Positions 9,740 to 17,039 of a stretch of 64,000 nt of DNA are shown piece after piece (the first letter of the stretch is position 1; the number at the start of each line of letters is the position of its first letter). The stretch spans positions 186,001 through 250,000 of the forward strand of contig NZ_JAFKOK010000005.1 in the NCBI RefSeq assembly GCF_017303295.1. Direction: 5' to 3'. A model generated the notes under the pieces. That model ran no database searches and had not been told where the DNA came from. It saw only the letters and a program-made list of their open reading frames with translations. This DNA comes from Rhodobacter sp. NTK016B. Its GTDB lineage: Bacteria > Pseudomonadota > Alphaproteobacteria > Rhodobacterales > Rhodobacteraceae. The translations under genes and the position numbers were made by a program.

Positions 9740-10915
9740 TCACTGGTTCCGGATCGGGACGTCCATCATGTCGGGCGTGATCTCGCGGACAAGATCGGGG
9801 ATCGCCCAGTCGACATCATCTTCGACGCGGATGCGGAAGTGATACATGGATTGCATCGCCTGATGATCCTCGGGGCGGAACCACATCTCGCCCTTGGGCG
9901 TCTCGAAATGCATGCCTTCCATGGCGGCGATCAGCTCTTCGGTATCGGTCGAGCCGCCGGTCGCGCGCAGGGCTTCCACCACCGCGATGCCCGCTGCCAT
10001 GCCGCCGGCGGTGAAGAAGTCGGGCGGCGTGCCGTAGCGTTCCATATGCTGTTCGACGAACCACTGGTTCACCGGGTTCTGCGGGATCTCGTAGTAGTAA
10101 TAGGTCGCGCCTTCCATGCCGGGGAAGTCGCGATAGGCGGCCATCGCGGGCAGGATATTGCCGCCGGTCGCCATCTGGATCCCGAAGCGCGACGGGTCCA
10201 TCGCCTGAATGCGGCCCATCGGGTTGCCGCCCCCGGCCCAGATCACGAACAGGCGGCGGTCGCCCTCGTGTTCTTGCAGCGCGTTGAAGATGCGCTCGGC
10301 GGCGGCGGTGAAATCGGTGGTGTCGGTGGGGACGTATTCTTCGTGTACCAGCTCGGCGGGCGTTCCCGCGAGCGCCTCGCGGAAGGCGGCGACGCCGTCG
10401 CGGCCAAAGGCGTAATCCTGCGCCAGCGTGGCGATCACGACGCCTTCCTGACCCAGAGCGATAGCGTTCGAAATGGCGTCCTGGCTGGAATTACGGCCGG
10501 TGCGGAAGATGTAGCGGTTCCAGTCCGAGCCGGTGATCGAATCGGCCACGGCGGGCTCGACCAGCAGGATGCGTTCGTATTCCTCGGCGACCGGCAGCAT
10601 GGCCAGCGCCACACCCGACGAGGTCGGACCCACGGCGATCGCCGCATCGTCGTCGCCAAAGGCCTGGGCCAGCAGCGCGCGGCCCAGATCGGGGCGCAGC
10701 TGGCTGTCATATTCGGTCACGACAAGATCGTTGCCGTCGATCTGCATCGTGCCGTCGGTGGCGTATTCGATGCCCATCATCAGGCCGATCTGGCTTTGCT
10801 CGGCATAGGCTTCCAGCGCGCCGGTGGAATCGTGGATATGCGCGATGCGGATTTCGTCGGCCATAGCGGGCGCGGTGGCCAGCGCGACGAAGGCCGCGCT
10901 CAACAGCAGTTTCAT
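9740..10915 (-). CDS. Periplasmic substrate-binding protein of the Liv-type ABC transporter
   Basis: A 391-residue protein. ATG 10915 was chosen over an upstream ATG because it gives a classic signal peptide (MKLLLSAAFVALATAPAMA, cleavage before DEIRI) and has AGGGAGG about 8 bases upstream. It belongs to the periplasmic binding fold type I (Peripla_BP_6) family: IRIAHIHDSTGALEAYAEQ at the start, GVALAMLPVAEEY in the middle. Members bind branched-chain amino acids, amides, urea or aromatic acids. The neighbouring aromatic genes hint at an aromatic ligand, which is inference. A 24-bp palindrome lies 19 bases upstream of the ATG. Confidence 0.9.
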   Translation of the reverse strand: MKLLLSAAFVALATAPAMADEIRIAHIHDSTGALEAYAEQSQIGLMMGIEYATDGTMQIDGNDLVVTEYDSQLRPDLGRALLAQAFGDDDAAIAVGPTSSGVALAMLPVAEEYERILLVEPAVADSITGSDWNRYIFRTGRNSSQDAISNAIALGQEGVVIATLAQDYAFGRDGVAAFREALAGTPAELVHEEYVPTDTTDFTAAAERIFNALQEHEGDRRLFVIWAGGGNPMGRIQAMDPSRFGIQMATGGNILPAMAAYRDFPGMEGATYYYYEIPQNPVNQWFVEQHMERYGTPPDFFTAGGMAAGIAVVEALRATGGSTDTEELIAAMEGMHFETPKGEMWFRPEDHQAMQSMYHFRIRVEDDVDWAIPDLVREITPDMMDVPIRNQ

Positions 10916-10933
10916 GGAACCCTCCCTGTTTTT

Positions 10934-10957
10934 AAACATGAACGATGATTCATGTTT
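10934..10957 (-). promoter_or_regulatory. 24-bp palindrome upstream of the Liv operon, probable operator
   Basis: AAACATGAA (10934-10942), six-base spacer, TTCATGTTT (10949-10957): perfect 9-base arms. It lies at about the predicted transcription start of the minus-strand Liv operon, where a bound repressor would block polymerase. Arm and spacer length suit a TetR, GntR or MarR dimer. The regulator is not identified. Confidence 0.6.
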
Positions 10958-10963
10958 CATTTA

Positions 10964-10992
10964 GAGATGCCCGTCAGGCGTGAGTCTGTCAA
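10964..10992 (-). promoter_or_regulatory. Candidate promoter of the Liv operon
   Basis: On the minus strand a perfect TTGACA (-35) occupies 10992-10987. Seventeen bases on, CATCTC (10969-10964) is a poor -10. Its distance to the palindrome at 10934-10957 and to the start codon is sensible. Only the -35 is convincing. Confidence 0.35.
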
Positions 10993-11075
10993 GACAACTT
11001 TCTTGCGTGGGCGTCCGCATCTGCGATCTATTCGTAGGAAGCGCCCGCCGCCCATCGGCCAAACGCCCCGAGAAC

Positions 11076-11103
11076 TTGACCCGGCCGCCCCGATCCCTAT
11101 CTC
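11076..11103 (+). promoter_or_regulatory. Candidate promoter of the ABC-F gene
   Basis: TTGACC (11076-11081), 16-base spacer, TATCTC (11098-11103). Transcription would start near 11110, just ahead of the AAGGAG and ATG of the short reading frame at 11129. Confidence 0.4.
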
Positions 11104-11128
11104 TGGGTCGAGAACAAGGAGCTCTGAC

Positions 11129-11233
11129 ATGGATTTCACCACCGCTGCCCGCACGCCCTTCGCGCCGCAACGAGTGATGATGACCCATGCCCGCCACGAT
11201 TTCGCTGACCTCCCTGTTCTGGACGCTGCCTGA
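11129..11233 (+). CDS. Possible 34-residue leader peptide overlapping the ABC-F start
   Basis: ATG 11129 is preceded by AAGGAG with an 8-base gap, the best Shine-Dalgarno in the area. The frame encodes 34 residues (beginning MDFTTAARTPFAP) and ends with TGA at 11231-11233, inside the ABC-F coding region, which starts at 11187 in another frame and has no evident ribosome-binding site. Three consecutive in-frame TGA codons at 11175-11183 rule out a longer ABC-F N-terminus. The short frame may therefore be a leader whose translation delivers ribosomes to the ABC-F start. I recognise no family. It could also be chance. Confidence 0.4.
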   Translation: MDFTTAARTPFAPQRVMMTHARHDFADLPVLDAA

Positions 11234-12761
11234 CGGCACGCCGCTTTTCTCTGACCTCAATCTTGTCTTCGGGCCGCGCCGCACCGGCATTGTCGGGCGC
11301 AACGGCACCGGCAAATCCGCGCTGCTACGGCTGATCGCCGGGGCGCTGACGCCGCAGCAGGGCGAGCGTCGCGTCTCCGGGCGCGTGTCGATGCTGCGTC
11401 AGGTCTTTGACCCCGGTGAAACCGTTGCCGATCTGTTCGGCGCGCGTGACGCGCTGGCGGTGCTGGCGCGGGCCGATGCCGGAGAGGCGACGCTTGACGA
11501 GCTGTCGCGCGCCGACTGGACGCTGGCCGCACGGATCGATGCCGCGCTGGGACAGGCGGGCGTTGCCTGTACACCGCAGACGCCGTTGGATCATCTCAGC
11601 GGCGGGCAGGCGACCCGCGTGGCGCTGGCGGCGGCGATGTTCGACGGGCCCGATTTCCTGTTGCTGGACGAGCCGACGAACAATCTGGATCGCGACGGGC
11701 GCGCGGCGGTGGCGCAGATGCTGCGCGACTGGCAGGGCGGCGCGCTGGTCGTCAGCCATGACCGCGAATTGCTCGAGGATATGGACGAGATCGTCGAGCT
11801 GACCACTTTGGGGGCGCAGCGCTATGGCGGTGGCTATTCGGATTACGCGGTGCGCAAGGCGGTCGAACTGGACGCCGCGCGGCATGATCTGGCGACGGCG
11901 CAGCAGCAGCAGGCCGATATCGCCCGGCAGGCGCAGCAGGCGGCCGAGCGCAAGGCGCGCAGCGACCGCGCGGGGCGGCGGCTCAGGGTGTCGGGCAGTC
12001 AGGGCAAGATGTTGATGGACAAGGCTAAGGAGCGCTCGGAGGCCAGCGGCGGCGCCAATGCCCGGCTGCGCGAGGCCCGTGCCGCGCAGGCCGACGCCGC
12101 GCTGAGCGACGCCAGCAGCCGGATCGAGGTGGTGGAACCCGTGCGGATGGATCTGCCGCAAAGTGGCTTGGCGCGCGACCGCCGCGTGCTGACACTGACG
12201 AGCGTGACGGGCGGGTATGATTCCGATCATCCGGTGATCCGCGATTTCAGCCTTGCCCTTGTCGGGCCCGAGAGGGTGGCGCTGACCGGGCCGAACGGTT
12301 CCGGCAAATCCACGCTGCTCGCCCTGATCACCGGCGCCCTGCCGCCGCTTTCGGGCCGGGTCGAACGACACCTGCCGCCGGTTTTGCTGGATCAGGCGAT
12401 CAGCCTGCTCGATCCGGGCGAGACGCTGGTCGAGGCGTTTCGTCGGCTCAATCCCGGCGCGGATGACCAGAAATGTCGCGCGACGCTGGCGCGGTTTTTG
12501 TTCCGGGCGGACGATGCGCTGAAACTCGTCGGCACGCTGAGCGGCGGACAAAGGCTGCGCGCGGCGCTGGCCTGTACGTTGGGCGGACCGACGCCGCCCG
12601 GCCTGCTGATCCTCGATGAGCCGACGAACCATCTGGATCTCGATGCGACGCAGGCGCTGGAATCGGCGCTGGCCGGATACGACGGTGCGCTTCTGGTCGT
12701 CAGCCACGATGCCCGGTTTCTCGATGCGCTGGGCCTGACACGGCGGATTGCGCTGGATTAG
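11187..12761 (+). CDS. ABC-F family ATPase (ribosome-associated, two ABC domains)
   Basis: A 524-residue soluble protein with two ABC modules and no membrane segments. First module: Walker A GRNGTGKS near residue 35, signature LSGGQATRVALA, Walker B LLLDEPTNNLDRDGR. A charged linker follows, rich in Arg, Lys, Gln and Ala (about residues 225-310). Second module: Walker A GPNGSGKST, signature LSGGQRLRAALA, Walker B LLILDEPTNHLDLDAT. The duplicated architecture and NLD/HLD after the Walker B identify ABC-F. Such proteins bind the ribosomal E site and relieve stalling or give antibiotic resistance; which role applies is open. The stop overlaps that of the convergent MarR gene. Confidence 0.9.
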   Translation: MPATISLTSLFWTLPDGTPLFSDLNLVFGPRRTGIVGRNGTGKSALLRLIAGALTPQQGERRVSGRVSMLRQVFDPGETVADLFGARDALAVLARADAGEATLDELSRADWTLAARIDAALGQAGVACTPQTPLDHLSGGQATRVALAAAMFDGPDFLLLDEPTNNLDRDGRAAVAQMLRDWQGGALVVSHDRELLEDMDEIVELTTLGAQRYGGGYSDYAVRKAVELDAARHDLATAQQQQADIARQAQQAAERKARSDRAGRRLRVSGSQGKMLMDKAKERSEASGGANARLREARAAQADAALSDASSRIEVVEPVRMDLPQSGLARDRRVLTLTSVTGGYDSDHPVIRDFSLALVGPERVALTGPNGSGKSTLLALITGALPPLSGRVERHLPPVLLDQAISLLDPGETLVEAFRRLNPGADDQKCRATLARFLFRADDALKLVGTLSGGQRLRAALACTLGGPTPPGLLILDEPTNHLDLDATQALESALAGYDGALLVVSHDARFLDALGLTRRIALD

Positions 12762-13219
12762 GCTTTGACCTTGAGCGGCGCGCGGCTGCGGTCATTCGCA
12801 GCCTCGGTCGCTTTCGAGGCCAGCGCGATGAAGGCGCTGCGCTCGTCCGGGGCCAGACCGCAGAGGATTTCGTCCTGCAGGTCCGACACAACGGGGACGA
12901 TGCGGGCAAGCAGGGCTGCGCCCGCATCGGTCAGGACCAACCGGCGCGCGCGGCGGTCGTTTTCGTTAACGCTTCGGGTGACAAGCCCCTTGGATTGCAG
13001 GCGATCGACCACGCCGCCGATCGTCACGCGGTCATGCGCGATCAGCCCCGCCAGCGTCGCCTGATCGATGCCGGGATTGTCGCTGAGCGCGTCGAGCGCC
13101 GCGAATTGTACGGGCGTCAGATCCAGCCCCAGCCCCTGCATTCGGTCCTGGAAGATCGAGACGGCAATCTGGTTGAGCCGCCGGATCAGGTGGCCCGGCA
13201 TCGCGTGGAAAATCGTCAT
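12758..13219 (-). CDS. MarR family transcriptional regulator (probable gentisate-operon regulator)
   Basis: A 153-residue winged-helix protein: MPGHLIRRLNQIAVSIFQDR at the dimerisation end, LTPVQFAALDALSDNPGIDQ in the recognition domain, and the wing sequence SVNENDRRARRLVLT (DxRxxR signature). It is divergently transcribed from gentisate dioxygenase, 88 bases away, and that gap contains a 23-bp palindrome overlapping a promoter. The classic MarR arrangement implies repression of the aromatic operon, relieved by a substrate or intermediate. Confidence 0.88.
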   Translation of the reverse strand: MTIFHAMPGHLIRRLNQIAVSIFQDRMQGLGLDLTPVQFAALDALSDNPGIDQATLAGLIAHDRVTIGGVVDRLQSKGLVTRSVNENDRRARRLVLTDAGAALLARIVPVVSDLQDEILCGLAPDERSAFIALASKATEAANDRSRAPLKVKA

Positions 13220-13246
13220 GGGAAAAGAATATCCGAGACACGGGAT

Positions 13247-13275
13247 TTGACAAGTATGCGTATTGTAAGCATACT
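13247..13275 (+). promoter_or_regulatory. Gentisate operon promoter with embedded MarR-type operator
   Basis: TTGACA (13247-13252), 17-base spacer, CATACT (13270-13275). The spacer and -10 are covered by an inverted repeat AGTATGC (13253-13259), nine bases, GCATACT (13269-13275). A repressor there would compete directly with polymerase. The site lies between the MarR gene and gentisate dioxygenase and may also act in autoregulation. Confidence 0.65.
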
Positions 13276-13307
13276 ACCTTTAACGATGCGAAAGGGAGGC
13301 GACTCGC

Positions 13308-14339
13308 ATGGCCCAACTGGGGACGCTGGAGGAATTGCCGCAGGATTACCGCGATGCCATGGCTGAGGCCGGGGTCGCGCCGCTTTGGCCGATGATGCGC
13401 AACGTGCTGCCGCATGGACAGCCCAAGCCTCAGACGAGGACGGGTTTCTGGAAATACGACGACGTTCGCCCGTTGCTGTTGCGCGCCGGTGAGCTGACGC
13501 CGGTCGAGAAAGCCGAGCGTCGCGTTCTGGTCCTGTCCGATCCGGGCCGGGGCAACGGCGCAATGCAGGCGACCGCGTCGATCTATCTGGGCATGCAGCT
13601 TTTGCTGCCCGGCGAAACCGCGCCCGCGCATGTGCACACGCCCTCCGCCACGCGGATCATTGTCGAAGGCAAGGGTGGCTACACCGTTGTCGATGGTGAG
13701 AAACTGCCGATGGAAGACGGCGATCTGGTGCTGACGCCGGGCGGCGACTGGCACGATCACGGCCATGAGGGGACCGAACCGGTGGTCTGGCTCGATGCGC
13801 TCGACCTGCCGCTGTTCGTCTATCTCGAAGGGTCCTACGCCAAAGAAGGCCCGCTTCAGGCACAGCGCAACCGGCCCGATGCGTCCTTGGTCGAATACCG
13901 CTCGGCCGGGCTGGTCCCCAGCCGGTCGCGCAACACCGCCCGCAAATATCCGATGACCCGTTTCCCCTGGGCCCGCACCGAAGAAGCGCTTCGGGAAATC
14001 GCGAAATATGGGGATGGCGGCGTGGCCGAGGTCGATTTCATCAATCCGGAAACCGGCATGGACGTGTTGCCGACGATGGGCTTTACGGCGATGATGCTGG
14101 CCAAGGGGCAGGCGGATCATCCGCCGATCCGGTCGTGTTCGTCCGCGTTCCATGTCGTGAAAGGCAGCGGGACGTCGGTCATCGACGGAAAGGAAGTCGC
14201 CTGGGGTCCGAAGGATACCTTCACCGCGGCGCCCTTTGCCACGATTGACCACGAAGCCGGTGAGGAAGCCTTCCTCATTCGCGTGCACGACCGTCCCCTG
14301 CAGGACAAACTGGGTTACTACGAGGAACGCGCCCGATGA
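13308..14339 (+). CDS. gtdA: Gentisate 1,2-dioxygenase
   Basis: A 343-residue bicupin that opens the ring of gentisate (2,5-dihydroxybenzoate) to maleylpyruvate using Fe(II) and O2. The first cupin has the metal motif APAHVHTP near residues 105-112 and GDWHDHGHEG further on; the second cupin (VDFINPETGMDV onward) has kept the fold but fewer His, as usual. N-terminal FWKYDDVRPLLLRAGELTP is characteristic of the family. AAGGGAGG precedes the ATG. It is the first gene of a three-gene operon with the next two enzymes of the pathway; the stop overlaps the next ATG (ATGA). Confidence 0.94.
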   Translation: MAQLGTLEELPQDYRDAMAEAGVAPLWPMMRNVLPHGQPKPQTRTGFWKYDDVRPLLLRAGELTPVEKAERRVLVLSDPGRGNGAMQATASIYLGMQLLLPGETAPAHVHTPSATRIIVEGKGGYTVVDGEKLPMEDGDLVLTPGGDWHDHGHEGTEPVVWLDALDLPLFVYLEGSYAKEGPLQAQRNRPDASLVEYRSAGLVPSRSRNTARKYPMTRFPWARTEEALREIAKYGDGGVAEVDFINPETGMDVLPTMGFTAMMLAKGQADHPPIRSCSSAFHVVKGSGTSVIDGKEVAWGPKDTFTAAPFATIDHEAGEEAFLIRVHDRPLQDKLGYYEERAR

Positions 14340-15031
14340 CAACTCTTTTCCCGACGCCCGACTTCCCGACCATTCCGGTCAAAGGGGAGTCCGCCGGCTA
14401 TCCCGTCATGCGCATCTTCTGCGTCGGTCGCAACTATGCCGCCCATGCCGCTGAAATGGGGGTCGAGGTGGACCGCGAAGCGCCGTTCTACTTCACCAAG
14501 AACCCGCTGCACACGCTGGCCTCGGGGCAGACGATTCCCTATCCGCCGAGCACCGAGAATTACCATTACGAAATGGAACTCGCGCTGGTGATCGGCAAGC
14601 CGGTGTTCCGCGCCTCGAAAGACGAAGCGGCGGCGGCGATCTATGCCTATGGCTGCGCGCTGGACATGACGCGTCGCGACCTGCAGCTTGTCGCGCGCTC
14701 GAAGCAGCGCCCGTGGGATCTGGGCAAGGATGTCGAGCAATCGGCGGTCTTTGCCGAACTGACCAAGGCCGAGGATTTCGGCGCCGTGGACGAGCAGGCG
14801 ATCCATCTGGAAGTGAACGGCGAGAGCAAGCAATCGTCGACGCTGAACCTGCTGATCCATAGCTGTGTCGACGTGGTGGCGGATCTGTCGAAATTCTACC
14901 ATCTGCAGCCCGGCGACGTGATCATGACCGGCACGCCCGAAGGTGTCGGCGCGGTGGTGGCCGGCGATCGCATCACGGGCGGTATCGACGGTCTCGCGCC
15001 GATCGAACTGACGATTGGTGCGCCGGAATGA
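14336..15031 (+). CDS. nagK: Fumarylpyruvate hydrolase (FAH family)
   Basis: A 231-residue member of the fumarylacetoacetate hydrolase family. Seen: RIFCVGRNYAAHAAEMG near residue 22, the metal-binding Glu pair in NYHYEMELALVIGKP, DMTRRDLQ, and GDVIMTGTPEGVGAV near the C terminus. In the gentisate pathway it splits fumarylpyruvate into fumarate and pyruvate. The single-domain length suits fumarylpyruvate hydrolase, and the neighbours fix the role. It overlaps gtdA and the isomerase gene by four bases each. Confidence 0.92.
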   Translation: MTTLFPTPDFPTIPVKGESAGYPVMRIFCVGRNYAAHAAEMGVEVDREAPFYFTKNPLHTLASGQTIPYPPSTENYHYEMELALVIGKPVFRASKDEAAAAIYAYGCALDMTRRDLQLVARSKQRPWDLGKDVEQSAVFAELTKAEDFGAVDEQAIHLEVNGESKQSSTLNLLIHSCVDVVADLSKFYHLQPGDVIMTGTPEGVGAVVAGDRITGGIDGLAPIELTIGAPE

Positions 15032-15672
15032 TGCGCTTTCACGGTTATTTCCGGTCCTCAAGCAGCTATCGCTGCCGGATTGCCTTTAACCTCAAGGGGA
15101 TCGAGACGGAATTTGTCTCGGTCCACCTGACGAAGGATGGCGGTCAACAGAAGTCCGACGCTTACAAGGCGCTGAACCCACAGGGGCTGGTGCCGACGCT
15201 GGAAGTGGACGACCTGGTTCTGACGCAAAGCCCGGCGATTCTGGAATGGCTGGACGAGACCCATCCCGAACCCCGGCTTTTGCCGCAGGATCCGGCCGAA
15301 CGGGTGGCGGTGCGCGCTTTCTGCGCGGTGATCGCCTGCGAGATCCATCCGCTGCAGAACCTGCGCACGCTGCAATACCTTGAGCAGAATTACGGCCAGC
15401 AGCTTGCGGGCAAAGAAGCGTGGTGCCAGCGCTGGATCGGCGACGGGCTTTCGACCTGCGAAGCGTTGCTCGCCAAGCGGCCGAAAACCCGCTTTGCCTT
15501 TGGCGACGAGCCGGGGATGGCCGAGGTCTATCTGGTGCCGCAGATGTTCTCGGCCAAGCGGTTCAAGGTCGATCTGTCGGCCATGCCGCGCCTTTGCGAG
15601 ATTCATGCGGCCTGCGAAGAGATGGCTGCCTTCGCGCAGGCCCATCCGTCGGTACAACCGGACGCGTCCTGA
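15028..15672 (+). CDS. nagL: Maleylpyruvate/maleylacetoacetate isomerase (zeta-class GST)
   Basis: A 214-residue glutathione transferase. The N-terminal thioredoxin-like domain carries SSSSYRCRIAFNLKG (the zeta-class SSxSxRVRIAL motif with the catalytic Ser region) and NPQGLVPTLEVDD with the cis-Pro. The C-terminal helical domain has HPLQNLRTLQYL. It isomerises maleylpyruvate to fumarylpyruvate with glutathione. In isolation it could act on maleylacetoacetate (tyrosine pathway), but coupling to gtdA and the hydrolase argues for the gentisate pathway. Confidence 0.9.
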   Translation: MMRFHGYFRSSSSYRCRIAFNLKGIETEFVSVHLTKDGGQQKSDAYKALNPQGLVPTLEVDDLVLTQSPAILEWLDETHPEPRLLPQDPAERVAVRAFCAVIACEIHPLQNLRTLQYLEQNYGQQLAGKEAWCQRWIGDGLSTCEALLAKRPKTRFAFGDEPGMAEVYLVPQMFSAKRFKVDLSAMPRLCEIHAACEEMAAFAQAHPSVQPDAS

Positions 15673-15818
15673 GGGGCGCGTTCTTCAATTTAGGTGGCGA
15701 ATGAGTGGTCGCCGCAACGGTTGTGGTGGCAAAGAGTGACCGAACGGTCGATAAATTTTACTTGCGGAAATAGTGCCCGCGTGGAACCTTGCGACCGCAA
15801 CGAAAAGTTGGTGTGGGC

Positions 15819-15846
15819 TGTGACGAAATAATGTTAGCAATATAAT
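15819..15846 (+). promoter_or_regulatory. Candidate promoter of the TRAP transporter operon
   Basis: A perfect TATAAT at 15841-15846 lies in a locally AT-rich part of the 237-base gap after the gentisate operon. The best -35 is the weak TGTGAC at 15819-15824 (16-base spacing). Three ATAATG repeats (about 15828, 15842 and 15872) surround the site. The remainder of the gap shows nothing else I can name. Confidence 0.45.
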
Positions 15847-15909
15847 GCGACATGTGCCATCACTTGCAACATAATGCCAGCTTTGTGTTTTTTTGGGAGG
15901 AGCAACACA

Positions 15910-16947
15910 ATGAACAATCGGAAATCGGCTTTGGGACTCTTGGGTGCGGCGGCGGCTCTGGCTTTGACCGCCGGGACCGCCTCGGCGCAGGAATATACCC
16001 TGCGCATGCACCAGTTCCTGCCGCCGCAGGCGAATGTGCCGCGTGACGTCCTCGACGTCTGGGCGGACAATGTCGAAGAAGCGTCGGGCGGTCGCATCGA
16101 GATCGAACGCTACGCCTCGATGGCGCTGGGCGGCACCCCGCCCGAGCTGATGGACCAGGCCATGGACGGCGTCGCCGACATCATCTGGACCGTCAACGGC
16201 TACACCCCCGGTCGCTTCCCGCGCACCGAAGTGTTCGAACTGCCGTTCTTTGTCGAAGATGCGCGCGCCGCGTCGTCGGCCCTGTGGCAGATGTATGACG
16301 AACATATGCGCGACGATTTCGCGGGCGTTCACATGCTGGGCATGTGGGTCCACGGCCCCGGCATGTTCCACACCAACACCCCGGTTCAGCATCCCTCGGA
16401 TCTGCAGGGCATGAAGATCCGCGGCGGTTCGCGCGGCGTGAACGACCTGCTGGCGCTGGTCGGGGCCGAGGCTGTCGGCCTGCCGGTCTCGGGCGTGCCC
16501 GAAGCGCTGTCGCGCGGCGTCATCGACGGCACCACGATTCCGTGGGAAGTCACCACCGCGCTGCGTGTGTCCGAACTGGTCGACAACCACACCGAGTTCG
16601 AGGGCCCGGCGCTGTACGTGCTGACCTTCTCGTTCGCGATGAACCAGGACGTCTACGATTCGCTGCCCGAGGACCTGCAGCAGGTCATCGACGACAATTC
16701 GGGTCTCGAATTCTCGATCTTCGCGGGCGGCGTTCAGTCGGATGCCGATGGCCCGGCGCGCCAGATCGCGGTCGATCGCGGCAACAACATCGTCACCGTC
16801 TCGGAAGAGGACGCGCAGGAATGGCGCGAGGTGGTCGAGCCGCTTTATGCCAACTGGGTTGCCGACATGGAAAGCCAGGGCATTGACGGTCAGGCGCTGA
16901 TCGATGAAGCCCGCGAATTGATGGCGGAATACGAGGCGTCGCACTGA
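15910..16947 (+). CDS. TRAP transporter substrate-binding protein DctP-type, paralogue 1
   Basis: A 345-residue periplasmic protein. ATG 15910 follows GGGAGGAG and gives a good signal peptide (MNNRKSALGLLGAAAALALT..., cleavage after SAQ/ASA). DctP-family features: YTLRMHQFLPPQANVPRDV, GGTPPELMDQAMDG, and the conserved Arg of PSDLQGMKIRGGSR that normally binds the ligand carboxylate. It has a tandem paralogue immediately downstream and shares the single DctQM membrane complex with it. Ligand: an organic acid, possibly aromatic given the gentisate operon upstream (inference). Confidence 0.92.
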   Translation: MNNRKSALGLLGAAAALALTAGTASAQEYTLRMHQFLPPQANVPRDVLDVWADNVEEASGGRIEIERYASMALGGTPPELMDQAMDGVADIIWTVNGYTPGRFPRTEVFELPFFVEDARAASSALWQMYDEHMRDDFAGVHMLGMWVHGPGMFHTNTPVQHPSDLQGMKIRGGSRGVNDLLALVGAEAVGLPVSGVPEALSRGVIDGTTIPWEVTTALRVSELVDNHTEFEGPALYVLTFSFAMNQDVYDSLPEDLQQVIDDNSGLEFSIFAGGVQSDADGPARQIAVDRGNNIVTVSEEDAQEWREVVEPLYANWVADMESQGIDGQALIDEARELMAEYEASH

Positions 16948-16976
16948 CATCTGTCAGGACGCCCGATTCCTTTCGG

Positions 16977-16999
16977 GGGCGTGGCCGCAAGCCGCGCCC
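16977..16999 (+). terminator. Hairpin between the two TRAP binding-protein genes
   Basis: GGGCGTGGC (16977-16985) / GCCGCGCCC (16991-16999) forms a 9-bp stem with one G-U pair, followed by TCATTTCC. An overlapping alternative stem starts at 16960. Probably an attenuator or 3'-end stabiliser, since the following gene looks to be in the same operon. Confidence 0.4.
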
Positions 17000-17039
17000 T
17001 CATTTCCCGGATAAACATACTGACATGAGAGAGGATCCC

